From the NCBI GenBank assembly GCA_029210175.1, contig JARGPL010000004.1, positions 1 through 64,000 of the forward strand: 64,000 bases of DNA, read 5' to 3'. The first letter of the stretch is position 1. Every line of letters begins with the position of its first letter. A program made the position numbers and the translations under genes. The notes below the pieces were generated by a model. It made no database searches and had not been told where the DNA came from. It saw nothing but the letters and a program-made list of their open reading frames with translations. Origin of the DNA: Minwuia sp. (GTDB lineage Bacteria; Pseudomonadota; Alphaproteobacteria; Minwuiales; Minwuiaceae). This document shows, in pieces, positions 28,678-38,101 of the stretch.

Positions 28678-30201
28678 TTATCGGGGGGCGTTCATGCCGC
28701 CGGACTGGGCGAAGCGGACGGCTTCCTCGGCGGCGCGCATCAGGGCCTTGGCCTTGTTCACCGTCTCCTGATACTCGTCCTCCGGGTCGCTGTCGGCGAC
28801 CACGCCGCCGCCTGCCTGCACGTACATGGTGCCGTCCTTGACGATGGCGGTGCGCAGCACGATGGCCGTATCCATGGCTCCACCGGCGGAGAAATAGCCA
28901 ATGCCACCGGCGTAGAGATGGCGCTTGTCCTTCTCCAGTTCGTCGATGATCTCCATGGCGCGGATCTTCGGGGCGCCGCTGACCGTACCAGCGGGGAAAC
29001 CGCCGATCAGGGCATCCAGCGCATCATGCGCGGGGTCCAGTTCCCCCTCCACATTCGACACGATGTGCATGACCTGGCTGTAGCGCTCGATCTGGAATTC
29101 TTCCGTGACCTTCACCGTGCCGGTCTTCGCAACCCGTCCCACGTCGTTGCGGCCCAGGTCCAGCAGCATCAGGTGCTCGGCCAGTTCCTTCGGGTCGGCG
29201 AGCAGTTCCTCTGCCAGAGCCACGTCCTCGGCGGGTGTGGCACCCCGTTTCCTGGTTCCGGCGAGGGGACGGACGGTGACCTGACCCTCCCGCACGCGCA
29301 CCAGGATCTCGGGGCTGGAGCCGACCACGGAGAAACCGCCGAAATTCAGGTAATACATGAACGGCGACGGGTTGGTGCGGCGCAGCGCGCGATACAGTGC
29401 AAAGGGCGGCAGTTCGAATGGCACCTCGAAACGCTGCGACGGCACCACCTGGAAAATGTCTCCGGCGCGGATGTATTCCTTCGCCTTCTCCACCATCGCG
29501 TAATATTCCTCGCGCGAGGTATTGGAGGTCGGTTCCGGCAGGTCCGGCATGTTGTCGGTGCCTGAACGGCTGTAGGGCAGCGCGCGCTCGAAGTCGGCCA
29601 CCGTGTCGGCAAGCCGTTCGCAGGCGCGGTTGTACGCCTGGCGCGCGCCAACACCTTCCTGCGGCCATACCGGGGTGACGATGCTGACCATGTCACGCAC
29701 GGCGTCGAAAATCGCGATCACTGTCGGGCGGACGAACAGGGCATCCGGCACGCCCAGCACATCACGGTTGGCGGACGGCAACCGCTCCATCAGCTTGACG
29801 GTGTCGTAGGCCATGTATCCGAACAGCCCCGCCGACATGGGGGGCAGTTCGTGCGGCATGTCGATATGCATCTCTGCCACCAGCTTGCGGAAACTGGTGA
29901 GAGTTGGGTCGGCACAGGGCTCGAACCCGTCCGGATCAAAGCGGGCGGAACGGTTGATCTCCGCCTTGTCTCCGTGGGCGCGCCAGATCAGGTCGGGCTT
30001 CATGCCGATGAAGGAATAGCGACCGCGTACGGCCCCGCCCTCCACCGATTCCAGCAGGAAGACATTGGGGCGACCATCCGCCAGCTTCAGGAAGGCGGAA
30101 ACCGGGGTTTCCAGGTCGGCCACGATTTCCGTCCAGACCACCTGACCCTCACCGGCATCATAGCGGCTGGCAAAATCGCTCGCGTTCGGTGTGAAGGCCA
30201 T
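28678..30201 (-). CDS. trpE: Anthranilate synthase component I TrpE
   Basis: TrpE forms anthranilate from chorismate with ammonia from TrpG. The 507-residue product has LLESVEGGAVRGRYSFIGMKPDL (with the LLES tryptophan-binding motif), FRKLVAEMH, FGYMAYDTVKLMERLP, GDIFQVVPSQRFEVPFELPPFALYRALRRTNPSPFMYYLNFGGFSVVGSSPEILVRV, VTVRPLAGTRKRG, HLMLLDLGRNDVGRV, GTVSGAPKIRAMEIIDELEKDKRHLYAGGIGYFS and TAIVKDGTMYVQAGGGVVADSDPEDEYQETVNKAKAL. The LLES motif suggests feedback inhibition by tryptophan. ATG 30201 follows GGGAG. It follows ppiD by 76 bases in the same direction. Confidence 0.97.
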   Translation of the reverse strand: MAFTPNASDFASRYDAGEGQVVWTEIVADLETPVSAFLKLADGRPNVFLLESVEGGAVRGRYSFIGMKPDLIWRAHGDKAEINRSARFDPDGFEPCADPTLTSFRKLVAEMHIDMPHELPPMSAGLFGYMAYDTVKLMERLPSANRDVLGVPDALFVRPTVIAIFDAVRDMVSIVTPVWPQEGVGARQAYNRACERLADTVADFERALPYSRSGTDNMPDLPEPTSNTSREEYYAMVEKAKEYIRAGDIFQVVPSQRFEVPFELPPFALYRALRRTNPSPFMYYLNFGGFSVVGSSPEILVRVREGQVTVRPLAGTRKRGATPAEDVALAEELLADPKELAEHLMLLDLGRNDVGRVAKTGTVKVTEEFQIERYSQVMHIVSNVEGELDPAHDALDALIGGFPAGTVSGAPKIRAMEIIDELEKDKRHLYAGGIGYFSAGGAMDTAIVLRTAIVKDGTMYVQAGGGVVADSDPEDEYQETVNKAKALMRAAEEAVRFAQSGGMNAPR

Positions 30202-30277
30202 GTTGGGGCACTCCCGGTCGTCGGTCTGATGGATTGCCTGCGCCTTCAGAGGCGCCGGGCGTTGCTGGCAGAGGCCT

Positions 30278-32182
30278 CTACTGGACTTCGCGCAGAAGTG
30301 CCGGGTCAATGGCCTGGATCATGGCCTGACGGTTCACGCCGACGCTGAAATCCTGGCGCAGCTGCTGCTGGTAGGTGGCAAAGGCATCTTCTGCCATGGA
30401 TTGGCCGATTGCGGCTTCCAGCGCCTGGATCTGCTCAGCGCTTTCGAGCGGATTGGCCGCAACGATGTCCGTCACCTGTGCCACCACCTGAGCCGGTTCC
30501 GCCGCATGCTCACCGCCAGCAAAGTCACCGCGTGCAGCGGTGAACAGCACGGTACGCAGCGTCCCGGCGATTTCCGGTGCGCCACCCTGACGCGTGACGG
30601 CTTCAGCGGTCAGGACGGTCGCGCCAAATTCCGATGCGATATCCGCCAGCGCCACGCCACCCTGCAGTCGCTCCAGCAGCTTGTTGCGCGCATCCGCTGC
30701 GGCCTTGGCCAGATTCTCGGCCTGCCAGGCGGCGGTCACTGCGTCCTGCACGTCTGCGAAGGGGCGCAGTTCCGGGGTGATCACCTCTGCGACTTCCACG
30801 ATGTAATAGCCGCCATCGGGGGTTTCCTGCAGTTCCAGATCGTCGTCCGGGCTCTGGCGGAACCCCGACACGAGCGCGTCAGACAGGATCGGCGTTTCGA
30901 GTTCGACACCGGCGACATCGACGCCATTGCGATCAACCGGCCCGATTTCCCGAACGGCAATCCCGATGGCATCACCGACCGCACGCAGACGGTTGCCGCC
31001 TGCCAGTTCGTCCTCGACCTGGATGCCCAGATCAATGATCCGCTCCAGCGCATCTTCGATGCGAATGATCTCGGTCAATTCCTCCCGGACCTCTTCAAGG
31101 GGCCGGGTGCTTTCCGGCGTGACGGCGGTGACATGCACCAGATGCCAGCCAAACGCGGTTTCAACCGGGCCGGCGACGCCACCAACCTCACTGCTGAAGA
31201 CAGCCTCCCCCAGCGCGCCGGGCAGATCGCCCGGAGAAACGGTGCCCAGACTGGTCGGGCTGGACCCGATCTGCGCTTCGACGGCGGCGCTGAAGGCGAC
31301 ACCTTCGTTCACTTTGGCCAGCGCCGCGTCAGCAGCCTCCTGATCGGGGAAGATGGCCTGTTCGGCATCCCGCGTTGCGGGCACGGTAAAGCTCGCCAAC
31401 TGGCTCTCATAGGCCTGCTGGAGTTCTGATTCAGGTACATCGATCTCGGCTGCCACCGTCTCCGGCGACAGGTCGATCAGCAGGATACGGCGGCGTTCCG
31501 GCGTGGAAAACAGCTCCGGATGCCCTTCGTGATAGGCCCGCAGTTCAGCCTCCCGCGGCGGTTCGGTCGCGGCCAGGGCATCATTCGCGATCGTGATGTA
31601 TTCGAACGATCGCGCCTCGTTCTCGAACGTGAACAGCGCCCTGGCGAATGAATTGACACCGACATCCAGACCGGCGGTCACGGATGCCTCTATCTGGCGG
31701 CGCAACAGGTCGCCACGCAGTTCCTCCGCGAAGGCATTGGGCGACGCATAGCCCAGGAAGCGGATGGCCTGTTCGAAGCGCACCGGGTCGTATTCGCCAA
31801 GCTGGTTCTGGAAACTCGGGTTGGTGTGGGCTGCGGCGTTGACGGCACTGTCCGGCACGGCCAGCCCCAGTTCGGATGCACGCAGGTTCAGCGTCTGGCG
31901 GTCGATCAGCGCCGACAGCACCTGATCATAGACGCCCAGGGTCAGGGCCTCGCGCGGCTGCAGCACCATGTTCTGCTGTTGCTGCAACAGACGCAGGCGG
32001 CGGTTCGCCTCCCGCTGGAAGGTGTAGGAATCGATTTCCGTGTCACCAACCTGGGCCACCGGCGGGTTCACCGGCCCGGTGATGTAGTCGTTGATGCCCC
32101 AGAACGCAAAGCTGATGACGAGCAGGATGAGAAGGATCCGTACGACCCACTTGCCTGCGCCCTTGCCCATATTGCTGATCAT
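30278..32182 (-). CDS. ppiD: Peptidylprolyl isomerase, PpiD-type (SurA N-terminal and parvulin domains)
   Basis: The 634-residue protein is anchored by one N-terminal helix (GKWVVRILLILLVISFAFWGI) and projects into the periplasm. A SurA-like chaperone region follows (YTFQREANRRLRLLQQQQ... to about residue 200), then a parvulin domain (about 235-370: ASFTVPATRDAEQAIFPDQE...GDLPGALGEAVFSSEVGGVAGPVETAFGWHLVHVTAV) and a long C-terminal region that is weakly conserved. PpiD assists folding of outer-membrane and secreted proteins near the Sec exit. It is divergent from tpiA and stands ahead of trpE, the usual alphaproteobacterial order. Confidence 0.92.
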   Translation of the reverse strand: MISNMGKGAGKWVVRILLILLVISFAFWGINDYITGPVNPPVAQVGDTEIDSYTFQREANRRLRLLQQQQNMVLQPREALTLGVYDQVLSALIDRQTLNLRASELGLAVPDSAVNAAAHTNPSFQNQLGEYDPVRFEQAIRFLGYASPNAFAEELRGDLLRRQIEASVTAGLDVGVNSFARALFTFENEARSFEYITIANDALAATEPPREAELRAYHEGHPELFSTPERRRILLIDLSPETVAAEIDVPESELQQAYESQLASFTVPATRDAEQAIFPDQEAADAALAKVNEGVAFSAAVEAQIGSSPTSLGTVSPGDLPGALGEAVFSSEVGGVAGPVETAFGWHLVHVTAVTPESTRPLEEVREELTEIIRIEDALERIIDLGIQVEDELAGGNRLRAVGDAIGIAVREIGPVDRNGVDVAGVELETPILSDALVSGFRQSPDDDLELQETPDGGYYIVEVAEVITPELRPFADVQDAVTAAWQAENLAKAAADARNKLLERLQGGVALADIASEFGATVLTAEAVTRQGGAPEIAGTLRTVLFTAARGDFAGGEHAAEPAQVVAQVTDIVAANPLESAEQIQALEAAIGQSMAEDAFATYQQQLRQDFSVGVNRQAMIQAIDPALLREVQ

Positions 32183-32361
32183 GATCTGCTGCTGCCGTCC
32201 GTGAAATGAGGATGGCGGACATTACGCATGCGCCCGCGCAACCGCAACCGGCGGAAACAGAGCTTTTTCGGATGACGGCAGAGGGCGAATCGGTTGGCTT
32301 GGCCGCCGGGACAGTCGATGCTGTGACCAACACATGAGTTGGCTTGATGCGGGGGGAATGA

Positions 32362-33126
32362 ATGTCGAAGGTATTGATCGCCGGAAACTGGAAGATGAAC
32401 GGGTTGACCAGTGATGCAGCGCGGGAGGCGACGGCGCTCGCTGCCGGTGTCGCCGGGGTTCCCCATGTGCACCTGATGATCGCGCCGCCGACGAGCCTGA
32501 TCCACCCCTTGCGGATCAACCTGTTCGAGCGCGGGATCGCGGACCGGGTCGCCATCGGGGGCCAGGACTGCCACGCAAATGTGAACGGTGCCCACACGGG
32601 CGACGTCTCCGCGGAGATGATTGTCGACCTGGGTGGCAGCTACGTCATTGTCGGCCATTCGGAACGCCGGACTGACCATGGTGAGGGCGATGCGACCGTG
32701 AAGGCGAAGGCCGAAGCCGCGCTGCGCGCAGGTCTGGTCGCGGTAGTCTGCGTCGGCGAAACGGAGGCGGAGCGCAGGGGCGGCGAGACCCTGGACGTGC
32801 TGGCTCGGCAGGTCTCCGGCTCCCTGCCCGACGGCGCCACCGTCACCAACACGGTCATCGCTTATGAACCCGTCTGGGCCATTGGCACCGGACTGACCCC
32901 GTCGACGGATGACATTGTCGAAGCCCACGCGGGCATTCGCGAGACCGCAGCCGGGCAGATCGATGATGTTGCCAACTTGCGCATTCTCTACGGCGGTTCC
33001 GTGAAGCCGGGCAATGCGGCGGAACTGCTGGCGCTGGATGGCGTAGATGGCGCGCTGGTCGGTGGCGCGAGCCTGAAGGCGGCGGATTTCCTGGCCATCG
33101 CGGCGGCGGCTCCGGCGCGCAACTGA
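32362..33126 (+). CDS. tpiA: Triose-phosphate isomerase
   Basis: TpiA interconverts dihydroxyacetone phosphate and glyceraldehyde 3-phosphate. The 254-residue barrel has IAGNWKMNG with Lys11, YVIVGHSERR with His99, AYEPVWAIGTG with the catalytic Glu169, and LYGGSVKPGNA and DGALVGGASL for phosphate binding. All catalytic residues are present. It converges with the SDR-like gene; the palindrome CAACTGA-CTG-TCAGTTG (33120-33136) contains both stop codons and may be a weak shared terminator. The secG and pyrG genes that often follow tpiA are absent. Confidence 0.98.
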   Translation: MSKVLIAGNWKMNGLTSDAAREATALAAGVAGVPHVHLMIAPPTSLIHPLRINLFERGIADRVAIGGQDCHANVNGAHTGDVSAEMIVDLGGSYVIVGHSERRTDHGEGDATVKAKAEAALRAGLVAVVCVGETEAERRGGETLDVLARQVSGSLPDGATVTNTVIAYEPVWAIGTGLTPSTDDIVEAHAGIRETAAGQIDDVANLRILYGGSVKPGNAAELLALDGVDGALVGGASLKAADFLAIAAAAPARN

Positions 33127-33129
33127 CTG

Positions 33130-33993
33130 TCAGTTGTCGTCAGTGGCTGCTTCGTCGTCCCGGATCGCCCGCAGGCCTGTCTGATAATCGGGAAAGCTGA
33201 GCGTCACGCCGAGTTCGGTCTTGATCCGGTCGTTGCTGACCCGTTTGCTCTCGCCATAGAAGCTGCGGCCCATCGGGCTGAGGTCGGCGTCGGCAAAGGG
33301 AATGCCCGGCGGGACCGGCAGGCCCAGCAATTCCGCAGCGAAGGCAACGACGTCCTGCGGCGGGGCGGGAGTGTCGTCGCAGACATTGTAGATGCCGCCG
33401 CGCCGTGGCCGGTCGATCGACGCACACAAGGTGGCGGCGATATCGGCGACGTGAATGCGGGAGAACACCTGTCCGGGCTTGATCACGCGGCGCGCCGTGC
33501 CATTGCGCAGCGCAGCGAAGCCATTGCGGCCCGGACCATAGATTCCCGCCAGGCGGAAGATCTGGACCGGGGCATCGATTTCAGCCTGCAGATCCAGCCA
33601 CTGGTTTTCCGCCAGCACCCGGCGTTCGCCCCGTTGGCCAGCGGGCTTCAGGTCGCCGGTCTCATCCACCCAGCCCCCCTGCCGGTCGCCGTAGACGCCG
33701 GTCGTGGACAGGTAGGCGACCCATTCCAGGCTGCTGCAGTCGCGAATCTGCGCCGCCGCATGGCGCAGCACCGGGTCGCCCGCATCATCCGGGGGCACGG
33801 ACGAGACGATGTGGGTCACCCCATCCAGCGCATTGTCGGCCAGGGGGCCGGTTGCGTCGAACGCAATGGCGGTTACACCGTCAGGCAAAGATCCGGCGCG
33901 GCGTTCGGTCGCCGCAATCGTCGCGCCCCGCGCCGCCAGCATGGGTGCCAGCGCCCGGGCCGAGAAACCGTAGCCAAAACAGAAGAGTTTCAT
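33130..33993 (-). CDS. NAD(P)-dependent epimerase/dehydratase family protein (SDR, YeeZ-like)
   Basis: The 287-residue extended SDR begins with the dinucleotide motif LFCFGYGFSARALAPMLAARGATIAATER (G-x-G-x-x-A). It has HIVSSVPPDDAGDPVLRH, YLSTTGVYGDRQGGWVDE (with Thr-Thr and Tyr of the active site), FRLAGIYGPGRNGFAALR and FSRIHVADIAATL. It resembles the YeeZ group of sugar-nucleotide-like SDRs of unknown substrate. Its start overlaps the glycosyltransferase stop by four bases, placing it last in the leftward 36001-33130 operon. Confidence 0.85.
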   Translation of the reverse strand: MKLFCFGYGFSARALAPMLAARGATIAATERRAGSLPDGVTAIAFDATGPLADNALDGVTHIVSSVPPDDAGDPVLRHAAAQIRDCSSLEWVAYLSTTGVYGDRQGGWVDETGDLKPAGQRGERRVLAENQWLDLQAEIDAPVQIFRLAGIYGPGRNGFAALRNGTARRVIKPGQVFSRIHVADIAATLCASIDRPRRGGIYNVCDDTPAPPQDVVAFAAELLGLPVPPGIPFADADLSPMGRSFYGESKRVSNDRIKTELGVTLSFPDYQTGLRAIRDDEAATDDN

Positions 33994-35216
33994 GGGGCAG
34001 TCTCCAGCCCGAATTTTTCAGCCAGCCGGTCGATGCATCGGCTGAGGTCGAATTCTGTCCGCACCCGCTCCGCACCTGCTGCTCCCATCACCTGCCGCAT
34101 CTCCCCGTCCTGCAGCATGGTCTGCAGGGCGGCAGCCATTGCAGTGGCATCGTCGGGCGGGACCAGCAGGCCATTGTGGCCATGTCTGATCAGTTCCGGG
34201 ATGGCGGATACGTCGGTGGCAACAACGGGCAGATTCTGGCTCTGCGCCTCGACGAGGACGTTGGGTAACCCGTCGCGATCCCCATCATCGGCGATGCGGC
34301 TTGCCAGCACGAACAGGTCAGCTTCACGGCAGGCCGCGATCACTGCCTGCTGCGGCTGGGGTCCCAGCCATTGTACCCGGTCGGCGATGCCCAGATCATT
34401 GGCCTGCTGGCGCAAGGCGTCCAGCTGCGAGCCGCCGCCGATATGGATGAAACGCCAGGGCAACGTCAGCAGCGCCAGCGCGTCCAGCAGCACCGGATAG
34501 CCTTTCTTGGTCACGGCCCGTCCAACCGACAGGATAACCGGCACCTTGTTCAGTGCCTGACGTTCTGGTGGCGGAGGGAAGCGGCTGAGGTCCAGCCCGT
34601 GATAGACCCGCGCGACACGCCCGGCCGGAGCCAGTGCGGACAGATGCTCGGCGTTGGTCTGGGTGCAGGTCACCGCAAAGCCGCAGTCGGCCAGCTTTTC
34701 CCGCTTCTCCCATTCCGGGCTGGTCCAGATGTCCTTGGCGTGGGCGGAGACACTCCACGGCAGACCCTTGAGTGCGGCGGCGTAACGGGTGACGGACGCG
34801 GGTGTGTGCAGGAAATGCGCATGCAGCCGGGTCACGGTGGCAGGCAGTTCCGCCGCCAGCACCACGGCCTGGCCGAAGCGCCGCACCCGGTTCACGGTGG
34901 GGTCGCGCCTGTAATCCGCTTCGAACAGCGACACAGCCATGGCCCAGGTCGGCCAAGCGCTGCAGGTTTTCCAGGCCGCCCGAACGCGGACCGGATCGTC
35001 GCGCAGATACTCCGGCAGATAGGTCACGGGCGCGGCAATCTCTGCATGAACCGGATGGCTTGCGGCATCGGTCGGGTGGCGCAGCGACCAGATATCGATC
35101 GGCAGACCCCGCTGCTCCAGCGCCAGGATTTCCTGGGCGATGAAGGTTTCCGACAGTCGGGGATACCCCTTCAGGATGAATGCGACCCGGCCATTCATGC
35201 CTGTTTCGCTGCTCAA
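33990..35216 (-). CDS. Glycosyltransferase family 4-type protein
   Basis: The 408-residue retaining GT-B glycosyltransferase begins RVAFILKGYPRLSETFIAQEILALEQRGLPIDIWSLR, the typical N terminus of exopolysaccharide or colanic-acid-type transferases. It continues with VARVYHGLDLSRFPP, VPVILSVGRAVTKKGYPVLLDALALL, ADLFVLASRIADDGDRDGLPNVLVEAQSQNLPVVATDVSAIPELIRHGHNGLLVPPDDATAMAAAL, including the E-x7-E motif. It uses a nucleotide sugar on the cytoplasmic side. It overlaps the genes on both sides, in an operon with a TylF-type methyltransferase, so the product is probably a methylated surface glycan. Confidence 0.9.
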   Translation of the reverse strand: MSSETGMNGRVAFILKGYPRLSETFIAQEILALEQRGLPIDIWSLRHPTDAASHPVHAEIAAPVTYLPEYLRDDPVRVRAAWKTCSAWPTWAMAVSLFEADYRRDPTVNRVRRFGQAVVLAAELPATVTRLHAHFLHTPASVTRYAAALKGLPWSVSAHAKDIWTSPEWEKREKLADCGFAVTCTQTNAEHLSALAPAGRVARVYHGLDLSRFPPPPERQALNKVPVILSVGRAVTKKGYPVLLDALALLTLPWRFIHIGGGSQLDALRQQANDLGIADRVQWLGPQPQQAVIAACREADLFVLASRIADDGDRDGLPNVLVEAQSQNLPVVATDVSAIPELIRHGHNGLLVPPDDATAMAAALQTMLQDGEMRQVMGAAGAERVRTEFDLSRCIDRLAEKFGLETAP

Positions 35217-36001
35217 GCCGGCTTCACGCCGATGCGCGCAGCTGTGTCGATGCGGTTCAGGTAGGGGCGATTGCCCTCCGTCTCGAAATACTCGTCCGTT
35301 GCCTGGCGGGCACCTGCGTAGGCACCGTAATCATCGATGATCAGGAAGCCGCCGGTGGACAGACGCGGATAGAGGTGGGTCAGTTCATGGTGCGTGGACC
35401 GATACCAGTCCGTATCCAGCCGCAGCATGGCGATCCGGTCAGGTGCAACGCCGGGGATGGTTTCTTCCACCACACCCTTCACATAGATCAGGCGTTCTTC
35501 CGGGTATCCGGTGCTGGCCAGGTTGGCCTTCACCTGGTCGATCGGTGCGTAACACCACTCGTTATGGTCATCGCGCTGCTGCATTTCCCAGCGGCTGATC
35601 TGTTCCATGCCGTCGCGCTGACGCACGTCCACCTCTTCAGGCTTCACCATGCCGGTATAGGTGTCATAGAGGTAGATGTTGCGGTCCGTGACGCCGAGGT
35701 GCAGCAGGGTAAGGGCCATGGTCATGGCGCTGCCCCCCTCCCACACGCCGCATTCGACGAAGTCGCCGGGAATGTCCTGTTCCACGATGTGGCGGGTCGC
35801 GGCAAAGAGGGCATGCACGCAATCCGGCGTGGTCAGCGTGTGGTCACCCACCTTGGCGAATATCTCGCTGAAGATCGGTTCCATGTCGCGCGGCAGCTTC
35901 ATCTGCCGGTTGCGCAACCCGTGCTGGGGCAGTTTCCGGAAGGTGAAATCGTAGCCGTAGCGCAGGGCAAGCTTCTTCAGTGACTTGTTGACGTTCGCCA
36001 T
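35213..36001 (-). CDS. TylF/MycF family O-methyltransferase
   Basis: The 262-residue protein belongs to the macrocin-O-methyltransferase group. Characteristic stretches are IPGDFVECGVWEGGSAMTMALTLLHLG (SAM motif I), IYLYDTYTGMVKPEEVDV with the second motif, IYVKGVVEETIP, IAMLRLDTDWYRSTHHELTHLYPRLSTGGFLIIDDYGAYAGARQATDEYF, which carries the metal-binding Asp residues (LDTD and IDDY). Relatives methylate sugar hydroxyls. ATG 36001 is preferred; the frame to 36199 overlaps the dioxygenase gene out of frame. It is followed with a four-base overlap by the glycosyltransferase. Confidence 0.88.
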   Translation of the reverse strand: MANVNKSLKKLALRYGYDFTFRKLPQHGLRNRQMKLPRDMEPIFSEIFAKVGDHTLTTPDCVHALFAATRHIVEQDIPGDFVECGVWEGGSAMTMALTLLHLGVTDRNIYLYDTYTGMVKPEEVDVRQRDGMEQISRWEMQQRDDHNEWCYAPIDQVKANLASTGYPEERLIYVKGVVEETIPGVAPDRIAMLRLDTDWYRSTHHELTHLYPRLSTGGFLIIDDYGAYAGARQATDEYFETEGNRPYLNRIDTAARIGVKPA

Positions 36002-36020
36002 GAGTGACCTGTCTCTGAAT

Positions 36021-36764
36021 TCAGGCTGCGCGGGCCGGGTCGCGGCCCAGACGGCGTTCCTGCAGGCGCCGGTAAGGCGCGGGAAGCTGCAGCTCGGTTC
36101 CGACATTGCGGAAATGAAATCCGAGGCTGATACGCGGCTCATCGGTGCGATTGTGGAACGACGCGTGGACCGTGTAGGTGTGGGCAAGCACGGCATCACC
36201 GGCTTCCAGTACCAGCGGGACCGGATCGCGGAACGCGCTCATCTCGCAGCGCAGGTTCTCCAGCCCGAACTCGTCGGTGGCGACGTCATGGAACATGCGG
36301 CCCAGCAGGTGCGTGCCCGGCACCATCCAGATGCAGCCATTGTCCTCGTTCGTTGCCTGCATCGGCACGAAGACACAGCAGACCCGGGAATCGCTCAGAC
36401 CCCAGTAGACGCCATCCTGATGCCAGTGCTTCGTGCGTACTTCATGCGGCAGCTTTGTGAAGGCAAAGCTCTGCAGCAGTTCCGACGGGCCGTTGGCAGC
36501 CTCGATCACGCCTCTGACGCGGTCGGACTGCATCAGCGCATCGACGGCCTCAGACTTGGTGTGAATGTCCTTCTGGCGACGATGGTTCTGCGCCACCAGC
36601 GTTTCGATATCCGGGCGTACTTCAGCCAGCCGGGCCGCAGGGATCCAGTTCTTCAGGACGACAAAGCCGTCCCGATTGAACTGATCAGCCTGTTCCGGTG
36701 TCAGCAGATCGCCCGCTGGCGCAGGCACGAACTGCTGTTCTTCGATGAAATCATTGATCGCCAT
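36021..36764 (-). CDS. Phytanoyl-CoA dioxygenase (PhyH) family 2-oxoglutarate/iron oxygenase
   Basis: The 247-residue protein has FNRDGFVVLKNWIPAARLAEVR, the typical PhyH opening, and RTKHWHQDGVYWGLSDSRVCCVFVPMQATNEDNGCIWMVPGTHLLGR with the H-x-D iron ligands, followed by VLAHTYTVHASFHNRTDEPRISLGFHFRN, which supplies the distal His and the Arg for 2-oxoglutarate. The residues for iron and cosubstrate are present. Relatives hydroxylate lipids, small molecules or sugars. The stop is 19 bases from the TylF start in the same direction, so it is probably in the glycan operon. Confidence 0.87.
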   Translation of the reverse strand: MAINDFIEEQQFVPAPAGDLLTPEQADQFNRDGFVVLKNWIPAARLAEVRPDIETLVAQNHRRQKDIHTKSEAVDALMQSDRVRGVIEAANGPSELLQSFAFTKLPHEVRTKHWHQDGVYWGLSDSRVCCVFVPMQATNEDNGCIWMVPGTHLLGRMFHDVATDEFGLENLRCEMSAFRDPVPLVLEAGDAVLAHTYTVHASFHNRTDEPRISLGFHFRNVGTELQLPAPYRRLQERRLGRDPARAA

Positions 36765-36883
36765 GACGGGATATCTAGTCTCTTGGTTGCCAAACGAAAA
36801 GGTGCCCGCACCCCGTCAATTCCTGCAGCATCGTCGCAGGTCGGATCCGTGCGGGGCCAGTGCCCGACGCCGGATGCATCAGG

Positions 36884-38101
36884 TCAGTTGAACTTGCGCA
36901 CCGCATTCGAAGGGGTTCCGGTGTTCCGTTCCAGCCACGGCTTTGCCAGACGATTGACGTTGGTCAGCCCCTCAAGCAGGCCCGGCACGATGATTTCCGA
37001 AGGTTTCTTCTGTCGCGGCAGGGCGCGGATGGCGGCGGCCATGACCTCCGGATCGCGCTCGTCCTCCAGTGGTGTCATCTGCACCAGACCAAGCGCCTGC
37101 GCCCGCTCGGCCCGAATGGTCTGTTCCATCCGGGGCACGCTGCGCGGCACGATGATGGCACGCTTGTCCAGCGACAGCACCTCGCAGAAGGTGTTGTAGC
37201 CGCCCATGGCAACAACCCCGGCGGCACTGGCCATCAGGTTCTCGAAATGCGGATCGAAAGTGATCGCCTCCACACGGTCAAGCTTCGCCGCACGCTCATG
37301 GAAGCCGGCCTGAAGCTCCGGCGCCATGAAGGGGCCAAGCGCCAGCAGTGCCGGATAGGGCAGCAGCGGATCGGTCTCGTATGCCTTCAGCACCCAGTCG
37401 ATCAGCGCATCGCCATCGCCGCCGCCGCCTGTCGTGACCAGCAGGAACGGGCGGTTGGTGATCTCCGGCAGCGAAACGGACGGCGCGGTGCTCGGTCGAC
37501 GGGGCAGGTAGCCGGTGTAGACCATCTTCTGCGCAACACTATCGGGGATATCCAGCCCTTCGAGAGGGTTGCAGATCTGCGGCAGACCATAGACCCAGAT
37601 GTCGTCGTAGAGGTTTTCCAGGGCGGGCAGCACGTTCTTCTTCTGCCATTCCGGAACCAGCAACTTGGGCTCATCCATCACATCGCGCAAACCGAGGACC
37701 AGCCGGGTGCCGCGCTTCTTCAGCATTTCCAGCGTCGGCATGACCTCGCCACGCAGGCCCAGGGGTTCCTTGTCGACGATGAAGATGTCGGGATCGAAGC
37801 TCTCGGCCGTGTGCTGGATGATCGATGCCCTGAGCGCCAGCATGTCCTCGATATCGAGATGCAGGTTGAGGGAGGTATACTCACCGTTCCTCAGCTTGAT
37901 CACACCCGGAACGCGGACGAAGTCCACACGTGCCCGGAAGTCGAAGCTGCCGATGATCGGCGATCCGGAAAGGATCAGCACCGATAGGTTCTTGTTGTTC
38001 TCGACCAGCGAATGGGCAATTGCCCGGCAACGCCGAAGGTGTCCCAGCCCGAAGGTATCGTGGCTATAGATCAGGACACGCGAACCTTTTCCGTTCGCCA
38101 T
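36884..38101 (-). CDS. Glycosyltransferase, GT28/MurG-like predicted family
   Basis: The 405-residue protein begins SRVLIYSHDTFGLGHLRRCRAIAHSLVE, the G-x-G-H-x-x-R motif of GT-B enzymes related to MurG and CotSA-type predicted glycosyltransferases. It has DPDIFIVDKEPLGLRGE, LLVTTGGGGDGDALIDWVLKAY and AAGVVAMGGYNTFCEVLSLDKRAIIVPR (nucleotide-binding region G-G-Y-N-T). There is no membrane segment. The sugar donor is unknown. A 119-base gap separates it from the dioxygenase gene. Upstream is a 267-base divergent interval to the ABC operon that holds promoters only, as far as I can see. Confidence 0.85.
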   Translation of the reverse strand: MANGKGSRVLIYSHDTFGLGHLRRCRAIAHSLVENNKNLSVLILSGSPIIGSFDFRARVDFVRVPGVIKLRNGEYTSLNLHLDIEDMLALRASIIQHTAESFDPDIFIVDKEPLGLRGEVMPTLEMLKKRGTRLVLGLRDVMDEPKLLVPEWQKKNVLPALENLYDDIWVYGLPQICNPLEGLDIPDSVAQKMVYTGYLPRRPSTAPSVSLPEITNRPFLLVTTGGGGDGDALIDWVLKAYETDPLLPYPALLALGPFMAPELQAGFHERAAKLDRVEAITFDPHFENLMASAAGVVAMGGYNTFCEVLSLDKRAIIVPRSVPRMEQTIRAERAQALGLVQMTPLEDERDPEVMAAAIRALPRQKKPSEIIVPGLLEGLTNVNRLAKPWLERNTGTPSNAVRKFN

